Assembly: GCA_945875585.1 (NCBI GenBank)
Contig: CAMCLK010000045.1
Coordinates: 1 to 40,081, forward strand
Reading direction: 5' to 3'
Origin: Candidatus Kuenenia stuttgartensis
GTDB lineage: Bacteria; Planctomycetota; Planctomycetia; Gemmatales; Gemmataceae
DNA length: 40,081 bases
Shown here: piece by piece, positions 1-7,785 of the stretch
Layout of the letters: the number at the start of each line of letters is the position of its first letter
Position numbering within the stretch: position 1 is the stretch's first letter
Translations under genes and position numbers: made by a program
The notes under the pieces: model-generated
What the model saw: only the letters and a program-made list of their open reading frames with translations
Database searches by the model: none
Told to the model about the DNA's origin: nothing

Positions 1-106
1 AGGCAATATCCAACACGAACAGGGCCAATAGTAGGCCAGCTATCCCCATAGCACTCAGGCAGAACCACTTTTCCATGCCCAAGGCCCCAAAGGTGTCGCC
101 ACGCAT
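1..106 (-). CDS. N-terminal fragment of a membrane or exported protein, cut by the window edge
   Basis: An open minus-strand frame runs from an ATG at 106 off the left edge of the window with no stop. An in-frame ATG at 76 is an equally possible start. After a short polar stretch the peptide becomes strongly hydrophobic (residues about 14-32, rich in Leu, Ala, Gly and Val), which fits an uncleaved membrane anchor or signal sequence. Neither start has a clear Shine-Dalgarno sequence. Too little is visible to name a family. It would be read in the same direction as the small gene at 293-529. Confidence 0.5.
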   Translation of the reverse strand, partial: MRGDTFGALGMEKWFCLSAMGIAGLLLALFVLDIA

Positions 107-292
107 GAGAACACAAAGAACCCAAACGACAATCGTTTTGGACTCTTGACTATTCCATCATGTTATGAAGACCCGGGCAAGTGGGGAGGGGCCTTCTTCA
201 ACAGGAATTTTTGCGGGGTTCTCATTCCACTGTCACGATTGACATAACCGGAAACCGGTCAAGCCTTTCGGTCCTTTTCTTGTTTCGAAGCA

Positions 293-529
293 CTAATTGA
301 ATGGGAACCCTTCAAACGTATTATCCGCTTCTGTGCAAGCGGAACCAAGAATGGCACCGCATGCTGCGCAATGCCCAATTATGGGCAAATCATCGAGATC
401 TTCACACAGAATTAGTTCCCATGGGACCTGTAATTCATGTGTTTCTGCGCACGGTTGCCATGCCTGAATTGGTAGCCCGATGTTGTTATCACGTGAACCC
501 GGTTCGATGGCGTCGTTGCGTTGGACCAT
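293..529 (-). CDS. small acidic cysteine-containing hypothetical protein
   Basis: This 78-residue frame is preceded by a strong Shine-Dalgarno sequence, AGAGGAG (538-544 on the minus strand), 8 bases from the ATG at 529. That is the main reason to accept it over the overlapping plus-strand frame. The protein is acidic and holds five cysteines; three lie in a CxxC...C cluster near residues 54-65, which could bind a metal or be redox active. There is no signal peptide or membrane segment. I do not recognise a family. It stands alone, divergent from the ABC exporter. Confidence 0.55.
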   Translation of the reverse strand: MVQRNDAIEPGSRDNNIGLPIQAWQPCAETHELQVPWELILCEDLDDLPIIGHCAACGAILGSACTEADNTFEGFPFN

Positions 530-840
530 GATTTAGACTCCTCTTGACCTGACCTCTTACGACAGAGGAATAAGGCAAGTTGAATACCAATGGCATGATA
601 AAAATGTGCTGACTAGCGATTATTCTTTAACATTATTCTGTGTATAGGTTTGTGGCGTGGTGTTGTGGGCGGTGAATGCTCGCCCTTTAGCGTGAAGTTC
701 ACCCCGGTTTGCAACTTTTCCAACTGGTGCCTACCAGATAGGACATTTTTACCAACAGACCTGAATGTCTATCGCACTTGTTCGCACGTGCCGGCGCATG
801 GTATAGCCATGCCTTGCTGGCATGGTGCGGGTGGGGTGAA
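530..840. other. intergenic region upstream of the ABC exporter operon
   Basis: This stretch lies between the divergent small gene (start 529) and the exporter (start 841). It holds the Shine-Dalgarno sequence of the minus-strand gene at 538-544 and a short inverted repeat (CCTCT/AGAGG, 551-566). The segment 615-650 is AT-rich and is the most likely promoter zone, but I could not fix a convincing -35/-10 pair on either strand. The short frames here look like chance. Confidence 0.4.
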
Positions 841-2907
841 ATGAAAAACTTTCTCAGAAGCCTTCGATTTGCCTGGCCATACAGAGGGCGCCTGATCGTC
901 TCGGTCATTTGCGCCGTCATGGCTGCGGCCCTATGGGGCCTGAATTTTACTTGTATTTACCCAACCCTTAAGCTGCTTCATGCAGAAACAAGTTTACTGG
1001 CAGAAGTTGACGTTCTAATTGCTGGTATCCAACGCGACATCGACAAAGTTGAGTTAGGTCTCGAAGGGTTGCAAACCAAAGCCCGCGAACTGGATCGGAT
1101 GGTTTCAAATCGGTACAGCGAACAAATGCGCCGCGATGCCACGCGCGACCTAGTAAAGCAAGAAAGTCGTGTCGAAAACCTCAGACGCTCCCTCTACCAC
1201 CACCGTTTGGTGCGTAAGTTTGTTCAAGACTGGTTGCCACTGGACCCTTTCCACACGCTTGGCGTGGTTCTTGGATTTGTGCTGGTTGCTGTGGTGCTGA
1301 AATGCTGTTTCGAGTTTTGCCAGGATTGGCTGGTTGGCAGTGTCATCAATTTAGGCCTGTTCGACCTTCGCAATGAGTTTTTCCGCAAGGTGCTCCGGCA
1401 AGATGCAGATCAATTTGGCGACCGCGGTTCCGCGGACCTGATGTCGCGATTCACGACCGACATGGAAGCGCTCGGTCTGGGAACGAAAACCTTGTTTGGC
1501 CGAGTAGTTGCCGAACCGCTTAAAGCCGTGGCGTGCGTTGTGTTGGCTTGCATGATTTCGTGGCAGTTGACGTTGCTGTTTCTGATCATGGTGCCGATTG
1601 CCGGTTACCTGCTTGGGCGAATTGGCCGCACCATGAAGCAGGCCACCCGCAAAATGCTGGAACGTGTATCCAATATTTACCGGATCCTTCAGGAAGTTTT
1701 AGGCGGTATCAAGGTGGTGAAGGCATACACCACAGAACCACGCGAACGTATGCGTTTTCGCGAAGCCACACGAGACTATTACAACCGCGCCATGCGCGTG
1801 GTGAAGATCGACTCGCTCACCGGGCCAGCCATTGAAATTTTGGGCGTGGCGGCAATAGTTCTGGCGCTCATGGCAGGTTCGTATCTGGTGCTGCGCAAGC
1901 AAACATCGTTCATGGGCCTCAAATTCAGCGAGCAACCCCTTGAAGCCGAGGCCTTGCTCCAACTGTATGTGCTATTGGCCGCCATTGCCGACCCTGTCCG
2001 CAAGCTTTCCAGTGTGTTTACCAAGATCCAGGCAGGCGGTGCTGCCGCCGATCGGATTTTTGAATGCCTCGACCGTGAACCTCGAATTATCGGTAATTCC
2101 GATGGTCCCAGATTGGCTCGATCTGAAGACGGCCAGCTTGAAGCGCCCCCTGTACGTGGCATTCTTCATCCGCCGCTGATTGAGTTCCGTGATGTTTGTT
2201 TTTCGTACGACCCTGGCAGGCCAATTCTTTCGCATATGTCATTCAAGGTTCACCGGGGTGAAACGATCGCTATTGTTGGAGGCAATGGGTCTGGGAAGTC
2301 CACATTGCTTTCTCTTCTGCCCAGATTCCGTGATCCTGATCATGGTTCGGTGATGATCTTGGGGCATGATTTGCGATCTATCAATTTGCGCAGTTTGCGG
2401 CACAATCTCGGCCTTGTTTCGCAGGACATTGTTTTGTTTGACGATACCATTCATGGCAATATAGCCTATGGAGCGCGTGGCGCCACGCGTGAACAGGTTG
2501 AACAAGCTGCCACGCGGGCCTTTGCTCACGATTTCATCACGCGCCTTGCCCAAGGTTACGATACGCCCGTTGGTGAATGTGGCGGGAAACTGTCCGGTGG
2601 CCAAAAGCAGCGTATTTGCTTGGCGCGTGCCATATTGCGGGACCCCGCCATACTTCTGCTGGATGAATTCACCAGCCAAACCGATGCGGAGAGCGAGACC
2701 CTTATCCACCGCGCCATGGCTGATTTTGTCCGTGGCCGTACCACGTTCATGATTACGCACCGTATGCACACACTCGAAATGGCCAGCCGAATCATGGTTC
2801 TGGACCACGGCCACATCGTTGCCTTTGGAACTGAAGAAGAATTGCTTCGTGTCTGTCCCGTTTTCCAGCGCCTGAGCGAACCGGGCGGGGAATTGCATGC
2901 GGCCTGA
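841..2907 (+). CDS. MsbA-like ABC exporter, fused permease and ATPase, with a large first external loop
   Basis: This 688-residue half-transporter has an N-terminal membrane domain and a C-terminal nucleotide-binding domain. Walker A GGNGSGKS is at about residues 480-487, the signature LSGGQ begins near 584, Walker B ILLLDE ends at D608/E609 and the H-loop histidine is H640, so it should be catalytically competent. Family members (MsbA, McjD, lipid and peptide exporters) work as dimers in the inner membrane. Unusually, TM1 and TM2 are separated by about 80 charged, heptad-like residues (about 47-130), predicted to form an external coiled coil. An earlier frame-opening start at 778 would add a poor leader, so the ATG at 841 (MKNFLRSLRFAWP) is preferred. 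It overlaps the next gene by 11 bases. The substrate is unknown; the glycosyltransferase neighbours suggest a glycolipid or lipid-linked sugar. Confidence 0.9.
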   Translation: MKNFLRSLRFAWPYRGRLIVSVICAVMAAALWGLNFTCIYPTLKLLHAETSLLAEVDVLIAGIQRDIDKVELGLEGLQTKARELDRMVSNRYSEQMRRDATRDLVKQESRVENLRRSLYHHRLVRKFVQDWLPLDPFHTLGVVLGFVLVAVVLKCCFEFCQDWLVGSVINLGLFDLRNEFFRKVLRQDADQFGDRGSADLMSRFTTDMEALGLGTKTLFGRVVAEPLKAVACVVLACMISWQLTLLFLIMVPIAGYLLGRIGRTMKQATRKMLERVSNIYRILQEVLGGIKVVKAYTTEPRERMRFREATRDYYNRAMRVVKIDSLTGPAIEILGVAAIVLALMAGSYLVLRKQTSFMGLKFSEQPLEAEALLQLYVLLAAIADPVRKLSSVFTKIQAGGAAADRIFECLDREPRIIGNSDGPRLARSEDGQLEAPPVRGILHPPLIEFRDVCFSYDPGRPILSHMSFKVHRGETIAIVGGNGSGKSTLLSLLPRFRDPDHGSVMILGHDLRSINLRSLRHNLGLVSQDIVLFDDTIHGNIAYGARGATREQVEQAATRAFAHDFITRLAQGYDTPVGECGGKLSGGQKQRICLARAILRDPAILLLDEFTSQTDAESETLIHRAMADFVRGRTTFMITHRMHTLEMASRIMVLDHGHIVAFGTEEELLRVCPVFQRLSEPGGELHAA

Positions 2908-4480
2908 TCTTGGGTGGATATTTCAGAACCGCATAGCAATGCCACTGGGCATTGCTGTTGCGGTTTATTTGTTGGTATTTCACAGGCTGGCTGACCGGGG
3001 GCTTTGGAGCAGCCATGAGGCGCGTGCCGGCCTCAATGCTGCCTGGTACCTGAACAATCCAGGTTGGGGGCCATCCCGGTTGCCGGATGGCGGATTTGAG
3101 CTTCAGAAGCCCCCCATGTCGTATTGGCTGATCGCCATGTCTGCTTGGTCCATGGGAATGCCGTACCCAGATTCACTTGCCATTCGATTACCTACGGCAT
3201 TGGCTGCTCTGGCGTGTGCCGGTTGTCTGGTTGGCCTAGGTGCCGCGCGAGGCCACGTTTCCCGGGGCGTGATAGCTGCCTTGATGCTGTTAACAATGCT
3301 TCATTTCACATGGTTGGCCCGCATTGCGCGGACAGACATGCTTTTGGCACTGAGTTTGACCGCTGGCTGCAGCTGCATGATGCAGATCTCTTTGTTTTCC
3401 GGTTGGCGCCGCCTTGGGTGGGCCAGTGCCTTGATGCTGGCCACCGCCTTTGGCTGCTTAACCAAGGGGCCACTGGCTCCGGTGCTGCTCGTCTCGGTTG
3501 CCATGGCCATAGCACTGGTCGATAGAAGTGGCGGGATTGGTGGCATGGCCCAGCGTTTTGTCTGGCCCATGGCCAGCATTGTTCTAGGCGCCCTCATTTG
3601 CCTGCCATGGTTCTTACTGGCAGATATTCGTACGGACGGACGTTTTCTGGAAGAGTTCTTCTGGCTGCATACGTGGGGAAGAGGGTTGGGGGGCACTCGC
3701 CTGCGGGAGCATCCGTGGTGGCTTTATTTGGTTCAGGGGCCTTTCGAAGCGCTTCCATGGAGCCCCTTATTGCTTGCCGCGGCAGTGTGGCTCCTGCGTT
3801 ATCCGCCATCCAACGTGGATAGCGAAGACAAAGCGCGACGCACCGATGCAACAATAGGTATGGCATGGCTCGTGGGAATCGTTGCGGTTCTTTCCATGGC
3901 TCGTTTCAAACGCATGGATTACCTTTTACCTGCTTTTCCAGCGGTGGCATGGGTGGTGGCCTGTTGGTGGGAGGATCGGCAACGCAGTTTGACTGCTGTG
4001 CTGAAGCAGAGGTTCAATTGGGCACTTGCGGGTGCTGTGGCCCTGATGGTGGCTGGATGGACTGTACGGTTGGAATGGTTTGTTCACCAAGCGGATGCGT
4101 GGCGTGACCTACGCCCCATGGCTGTTCAACTTGATCATCAACTACCTGCGGATCGCGTGCCTGTGTTTTTTCAACTGGAACAGCACGAACTTGCTTATTG
4201 GCTGAAGCGCCCCATTCATACATGTATCGAATGGCAGGACTTGGCTCAGGTTGTTGATTCAGATGGAGCGTGCTGGGTTGTGACACAGCGCCAACGGTTG
4301 CATGAAGGGTGGTTTGTCGATCCAAGATTCCAGTGGACGCTCCTTCTGGATCGAACTGCAAGTGATACAACTGCTTATGAAGGCCGTTCCGATCTGGTCG
4401 TGGTCACACTCGAACGGAGGCGGCCACCAACATCAATGGTAATGGCACCATGCCCGCCTACGCCCCCCTCATCCCCTTGA
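2897..4480 (+). CDS. GT39/ArnT-like integral-membrane glycosyltransferase
   Basis: This 527-residue protein has many hydrophobic segments. Family hallmarks include an early acidic loop with SSHEARAG (about residues 38-45) after TM1, a QKPP motif and an RTDM motif further on, and LTKGP. These match the PMT/ArnT family, which transfers sugars from polyprenyl-phosphate donors to lipid A or protein on the outer face of the inner membrane; the acidic residue in the first loop is the usual catalytic position. The C-terminal part is mostly soluble. The ATG at 2897 lies inside the end of the ABC gene, and the end of this gene overlaps the next one by 31 bases, so the three are almost certainly co-transcribed. 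Donor and acceptor cannot be read from the sequence. Confidence 0.85.
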   Translation: MRPDLGWIFQNRIAMPLGIAVAVYLLVFHRLADRGLWSSHEARAGLNAAWYLNNPGWGPSRLPDGGFELQKPPMSYWLIAMSAWSMGMPYPDSLAIRLPTALAALACAGCLVGLGAARGHVSRGVIAALMLLTMLHFTWLARIARTDMLLALSLTAGCSCMMQISLFSGWRRLGWASALMLATAFGCLTKGPLAPVLLVSVAMAIALVDRSGGIGGMAQRFVWPMASIVLGALICLPWFLLADIRTDGRFLEEFFWLHTWGRGLGGTRLREHPWWLYLVQGPFEALPWSPLLLAAAVWLLRYPPSNVDSEDKARRTDATIGMAWLVGIVAVLSMARFKRMDYLLPAFPAVAWVVACWWEDRQRSLTAVLKQRFNWALAGAVALMVAGWTVRLEWFVHQADAWRDLRPMAVQLDHQLPADRVPVFFQLEQHELAYWLKRPIHTCIEWQDLAQVVDSDGACWVVTQRQRLHEGWFVDPRFQWTLLLDRTASDTTAYEGRSDLVVVTLERRRPPTSMVMAPCPPTPPSSP

Positions 4481-5202
4481 CCAACGCCCCCTTGGCGATT
4501 GTGCTCTTGGCAACGCCTGGTGCCCATGCTGCGGATGAGTGGGATCAATGCGAAGCATTTTGGAACAACCAGCTGGCAGCACTTCCAGAAGGCTCGTGCC
4601 TGATCCCGGCACGCGGTGATGCTGCGGGGGAAGGTGTGCTTTTGGCGCAGGCACTGGCAAAGGTCACTCAATCTAGGGTATTCGTGGTTCCAGCAACGGT
4701 TGCATATCTTCAGCAGAACCTGATTCGCCAACTTGCTGCGCGGCTGGATCAGGCCCACGTTGTGAGTCTGGTGCGTCTGGAAAACACCCCGGGATTACTT
4801 AGCCGTGTGGTGCGAGGAAGCTTGGGATTACTGACCCGGGTGCTGCTGGCGCTCGACCTTGGGCCAACTCCCGGATGGCCTGGGTGGCGCCGTTGGTGTG
4901 AACGAACGATTGGTTGGTGGTGTCTAGGCTTGCGCGGAGCCGATCCGTTGGCGCCATGCAAAATGATCCGGTCGAGTCTCGTGCCCGCGTTGTCGTTGCA
5001 ATGTTTGGGTAGCCTTGTGCATGGCGAATTGGTGGCCAAAGCCAATTTCATGGCGGCGCTACTGGATGAGGAACGGATGATTTCCAATGGGAAATCCGCT
5101 GTTGAACCGGTCGATCCGTTGTGGTGGCGTGATTTTTTCAATCTGTTCAATCGCCCTGTGTTTGGTGAAAACCAGCGCGAAAACTCAGCGTCCGACAGTT
5201 AA
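4450..5202 (+). CDS. diverged GT2-like protein, possibly a pseudo-glycosyltransferase
   Basis: This 250-residue protein resembles the later half of DPM1-like GT2 glycosyltransferases. The stretch around residues 158-200 (LGLRGADPLAPCKM, then SLVHGELVAKANFM) matches the family pattern of a GVRVSD..CxFKLxRR segment followed by an aKANF motif. Where such enzymes carry the metal-binding DxD this protein reads FVVPATVAY (residues 78-86), so the expected acidic residues are missing, and the N-terminus lacks the usual DDGS-type motif. It may be an inactive partner of the GT39 enzyme it overlaps, or a different fold variant. The frame is intact and has a clear stop, so it is not a simple pseudogene. 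It ends the three-gene unit that starts with the ABC exporter. Confidence 0.7.
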   Translation: MPAYAPLIPLTNAPLAIVLLATPGAHAADEWDQCEAFWNNQLAALPEGSCLIPARGDAAGEGVLLAQALAKVTQSRVFVVPATVAYLQQNLIRQLAARLDQAHVVSLVRLENTPGLLSRVVRGSLGLLTRVLLALDLGPTPGWPGWRRWCERTIGWWCLGLRGADPLAPCKMIRSSLVPALSLQCLGSLVHGELVAKANFMAALLDEERMISNGKSAVEPVDPLWWRDFFNLFNRPVFGENQRENSASDS

Positions 5203-5217
5203 TCGTGACGGATTTCC

Positions 5218-5247
5218 TTGACGACTCAATTGCCTGTGCTCTATGCT
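5218..5247 (+). promoter_or_regulatory. probable sigma70-type promoter of tRNA-Leu
   Basis: TTGACG (5218-5223) and TATGCT (5242-5247) are separated by 18 bases. The -10 ends 9 bases before the first base of the tRNA, the expected distance for transcription starting a few bases upstream of the mature 5' end. It lies in the short gap after the GT2-like gene. Confidence 0.5.
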
Positions 5248-5256
5248 TGGCATATT

Positions 5257-5340
5257 GCCGAAGTGGCGGAATTGGCAGACGCGCTAGCCTCAGGAGCTAG
5301 TTCTCGCAAGGGAGTGGAGGTTCAAGTCCTCTCTTCGGCA
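5257..5340 (+). tRNA. tRNA-Leu (anticodon CAG)
   Basis: This is a class II tRNA of 84 bases without an encoded CCA. The acceptor arms GCCGAAG (5257-5263) and CTTCGGC (5333-5339) pair perfectly, with discriminator A at 5340. The anticodon stem CTAGC/GCTAG encloses the loop CTCAGGA with anticodon CAG at 5291-5293, reading CUG. The T arm GGAGG-TTCAAGT-CCTCT (5316-5332) is canonical, and the long variable arm between the anticodon and T arms is typical of Leu. No CCA follows, so the 3' end must be added after transcription. Confidence 0.97.
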
Positions 5341-5364
5341 TTCCCCGTCTTGTTTTGATTTGTG

Positions 5365-5370
5365 TATAAT
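5365..5370 (+). promoter_or_regulatory. candidate -10 element of the exopolysaccharide operon
   Basis: An exact TATAAT lies 25 bases downstream of the tRNA gene, preceded directly by TGTG. No good -35 is found 16-18 bases upstream. If used, it would give a 5' leader of more than 300 bases ahead of the nusG-like gene. Confidence 0.35.
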
Positions 5371-5514
5371 CTGACAGTAGCTACCTATTTTTATGAGCAT
5401 TTGAGTGTTGTTCTCACTCATTTACATTGTTTCACTTTGAGAATAAGTGTTGCTAATTGATCTTTTTATCCGGAACTTTTGGTTTCGTTGCGGGTTTGAT
5501 TTGTTAGGGTGGTT

Positions 5515-5539
5515 TGTGAATTCTTTCTTTAAATTCACA
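5515..5539 (+). promoter_or_regulatory. 8-bp perfect inverted repeat followed by TTTT in the nusG-like leader
   Basis: TGTGAATT (5515-5522) and AATTCACA (5532-5539) pair perfectly around a 9-base pyrimidine-rich loop, and four T follow. It may be a weak terminator or attenuator hairpin, or a dyad operator for a DNA-binding protein. The sequence alone cannot separate these. Confidence 0.35.
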
Positions 5540-5586
5540 TTTTAGAAGTCAAAATAAGATTGTGTGTGTAAAATTGGGAGGAAGGA

Positions 5587-5664
5587 ATGGTGACGACGCC
5601 CGACACATTGCCTCGTCGTTATATGTTAAATCTTTCAAGCACACTTTACTTTTATCGAAACTGA
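5587..5664 (+). CDS. possible 25-residue leader peptide
   Basis: A short frame beginning MVTTPDTLPRRYML has one of the best ribosome binding sites in the window (GGGAGGAAGGA directly upstream of the ATG at 5587) and ends 35 bases before the nusG-like ATG. The peptide has no run of one amino acid, so classical attenuation is not obvious. It could be a translated leader coupled to the next gene, or chance. No homology can be claimed. Confidence 0.3.
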   Translation: MVTTPDTLPRRYMLNLSSTLYFYRN

Positions 5665-5699
5665 AACAATACTGAAAAAAGAGGTTTGGAGGGTTTGTG

Positions 5700-6248
5700 A
5701 TGGCAATCTTGGCTTGCGAACCCCATGTTTGCCCTGCGAACCTTTTCCAAGGCGTAGGCTTTCCCGGTTATTGGAGTGTAATTCATACGCTTCCACGCAT
5801 GGAAAAAGCGTTAGCGCGTCTTCTCAATCGCCCCGGAATTGGATTTTTTCTGCCCTGCACCCAAAGCCGTACGCTGATTCGTGGGAAAATCCGCGTTGCG
5901 CAGATCCCTTTGTTCTCGGGATATCTTTTTGTCAAAGCGGACAGGGACCAGACGGCGCACCTGCTTCGTCTTCGGCAAGTGGCTTCCATTCAGTCGGTAG
6001 TGGATCAGGAACGACTGTTCACAGAGTTGAAACAGGTTCACGACCTCATCGCCTTGGGTGCTCCACTAACAGCGGTTGATCGGTTAGCCCCCGGAATGAA
6101 TGTGGATATTTGCCAGGGACCCATGCGTGGGCTCAGGGGGCGCATTGTCAACGCGGCCACAGGTCGGCGTTTTGTCGTTTCGGTGGATTTTATTGGCAAA
6201 GGTGTTTCGGTTGTTCTCGATGATGTCATGCTGGCCCGTTGCTCCTGA
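5700..6248 (+). CDS. NusG-like specialised transcription elongation factor (LoaP/RfaH type)
   Basis: This 182-residue protein has the NusG architecture. The N-terminal NGN domain (about residues 24-115) includes a W.VIHTLPRMEKALA start and a PLFSGYLFV core, and a C-terminal KOW domain (about 127-178) carries GMNVDICQGPMRGLRGRIV. NusG paralogs of this kind sit at the head of polysaccharide operons, bind elongating RNA polymerase and suppress termination across that operon. The ATG at 5700 is chosen over the GTG at 5697 because GGAGG (5686-5690) is better spaced from it. Six bases separate it from the transferase gene downstream, which fits operon-specific control. It is unlikely to be the housekeeping NusG, which normally neighbours secE and ribosomal genes. 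Confidence 0.85.
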   Translation: MAILACEPHVCPANLFQGVGFPGYWSVIHTLPRMEKALARLLNRPGIGFFLPCTQSRTLIRGKIRVAQIPLFSGYLFVKADRDQTAHLLRLRQVASIQSVVDQERLFTELKQVHDLIALGAPLTAVDRLAPGMNVDICQGPMRGLRGRIVNAATGRRFVVSVDFIGKGVSVVLDDVMLARCS

Positions 6249-6254
6249 GGTGTC

Positions 6255-7781
6255 ATGTCTGATTTTATTGACATCACGGAATACCTGATGACGGCAACCC
6301 CGGCATTAAGGCTATTGCTGGCGGCTGGCATTGCTTGCGCCTTCACAGCAATGGCTATGCCTTTTGTGGTATTTTCAGGCCGCTGTTGTGGTTTGGTTGA
6401 TCAACCGGATGCCAGACGCAAACAGAGGCAGGAACCTATTCCCCGAGTGGGGGGATTGGCCATGGTTGCCGGTGCCATGGGGGCGTGGGCTTGCCTTGGC
6501 CTTGTAGGCGGTTTGCAACCGCTGCCGCATCAGGTGTGGGTGGCATTGGGCCTTCTCATTGTTGTGATTGTCGGTGTGGCAGACGATGGAATGAACCTGA
6601 GGGGCCGCCATAAATTGGTTGGCCAGGTCTTCGCGGCCATGTTAATTGTTATTCCCGGCAAGCAGGCGCTAAACACGGTTCAATTCATGGGAGCCTATGC
6701 TTCGCTGGAAGAATGGGGCATTCCTCTGACCATCCTGATCTTTGTTGGAGCGATGAATGCTGCCAACCTATTGGATGGCATGGATGGATTTTTGGGAAGT
6801 GTGGCATTGTCGTCTGGGTGTGCACTCTTGGCATTGGCCGTTTCCGAAGGCCACACTGGTGCCGCCATGGGATCGAGCATTTTTGTAGGAACTGTCGCTG
6901 GTTTTCTGATCTTTAACCGCCCCCCCGCAAAGGTCTATTTGGGGGATTGCGGCAGCATGCTGGTGGGAACTGTGCTCGCCATGCTGGCCATATCCACCGG
7001 GCATCGCGAGCCGGATGTCACATGGGTATCGTTGGCGGTTCCGGTGGGTGTTCTGTTCCTTCCCATTGTTGATACATCGGCGGCGATCATTCGTCGGTCT
7101 CTCACAGGCCGCAGCCTTTACAGCCCCGATCGCTCTCATGTTCACCATTGCTTGGTGCGGGCAGGGCTTGGCCCTTGGCGCGCCATGGCATTGGCCATGG
7201 CTATTGGCTTGGTCATCGGATTGTTTTTGATAGTGGCACACATGACACGCGATGATCGTGTTGTTTGGCTGATTATGGCAATGCTTGTGACGACCCTCAT
7301 CTGGACGGGTCTGTTTGGCAGGGCCGAATATCGGTTGATTTACGAACAGGTGCGGGCCTTAGTTGCACATCGGCCTTCAGCCGAGGGCCGATCTGATGCC
7401 GACATGAGCCTGCATCTGCAAGGCTGTGCCCTTTGGGATCCATTATGGCGCGACCTTGTAGCGGTTGGCCGTATGAATGGCGTGGCCGGAATAACCCTCG
7501 ATATCGACATGCCTTGGCTCGGAGAATCGTTCCATGCCCATTGGAACTCGGGCCACCATGCTGCTGATCAAGAAGTGTGGCGAGTCGATATACCAATAGT
7601 TGCACAAGGCCGGGTGATCGCGCATTTTCATCTGGAATCTTATTCCTTAGACAAACACTCATGGCAGATTCTGGCTCAGTTTCAGCCTTATATTGATCGG
7701 GTACAAGTTCTGGCGCTCGCGCTTGAACCGGAAAGATATGATAGGCTTCAAGAAGTTCATCCACCATTGATGGAACACTGA
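6255..7781 (+). CDS. WecA/MraY-family undecaprenyl-phosphate sugar-1-phosphate transferase with C-terminal extension
   Basis: This 508-residue multi-spanning protein starts lipid-linked polysaccharide synthesis by moving a sugar-1-phosphate (often GlcNAc-1-P) from a UDP-sugar to undecaprenyl phosphate at the inner membrane. Family motifs are clear: the DD pair D110/D111, NAANLLDGMDG with D174 and D177, YLGDCGSM, and a SHVHH loop after residue 290. The first roughly 355 residues are the enzyme. The last roughly 140 residues form a soluble domain not found in E. coli WecA, with a segment resembling those in other planctomycete family members. A GAGG Shine-Dalgarno sequence precedes the ATG at 6255. 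It lies between the NusG-like factor and the Wzc-like kinase, so it is probably the initiating enzyme of this cluster. Confidence 0.9.
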   Translation: MSDFIDITEYLMTATPALRLLLAAGIACAFTAMAMPFVVFSGRCCGLVDQPDARRKQRQEPIPRVGGLAMVAGAMGAWACLGLVGGLQPLPHQVWVALGLLIVVIVGVADDGMNLRGRHKLVGQVFAAMLIVIPGKQALNTVQFMGAYASLEEWGIPLTILIFVGAMNAANLLDGMDGFLGSVALSSGCALLALAVSEGHTGAAMGSSIFVGTVAGFLIFNRPPAKVYLGDCGSMLVGTVLAMLAISTGHREPDVTWVSLAVPVGVLFLPIVDTSAAIIRRSLTGRSLYSPDRSHVHHCLVRAGLGPWRAMALAMAIGLVIGLFLIVAHMTRDDRVVWLIMAMLVTTLIWTGLFGRAEYRLIYEQVRALVAHRPSAEGRSDADMSLHLQGCALWDPLWRDLVAVGRMNGVAGITLDIDMPWLGESFHAHWNSGHHAADQEVWRVDIPIVAQGRVIAHFHLESYSLDKHSWQILAQFQPYIDRVQVLALALEPERYDRLQEVHPPLMEH

Positions 7782-7785
7782 TCCC

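Larger units (their letters stand above)
5341..5699 (+). other. long AT-rich leader region between tRNA-Leu and the nusG-like gene
   Basis: About 360 bases without a sizeable gene, visibly richer in A+T than its surroundings. It contains a perfect TATAAT at 5365-5370, an imperfect repeat TGAGTG/CACTCA near 5403-5421, a perfect 8-bp hairpin at 5515-5539 followed by TTTT, and a 25-codon frame with a very strong ribosome binding site at 5587-5664. Together these look like a transcribed, possibly regulatory, 5' leader for the exopolysaccharide operon. Confidence 0.45.

Noticed and set aside
301..531. 76-residue plus-strand frame
   Set aside because: It lies antisense to the frame with a strong Shine-Dalgarno sequence, has no binding site of its own and an unremarkable composition.
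778..840. N-terminal extension of the ABC exporter
   Set aside because: The added 21 residues lack family similarity. The protein from 841 begins with a typical MKNFLRSLRFAWP start for this family.
5257..5340. tRNA-Leu as integration site of a mobile element
   Set aside because: No integrase, no repeated tRNA 3' fragment and no mobility genes are found downstream.
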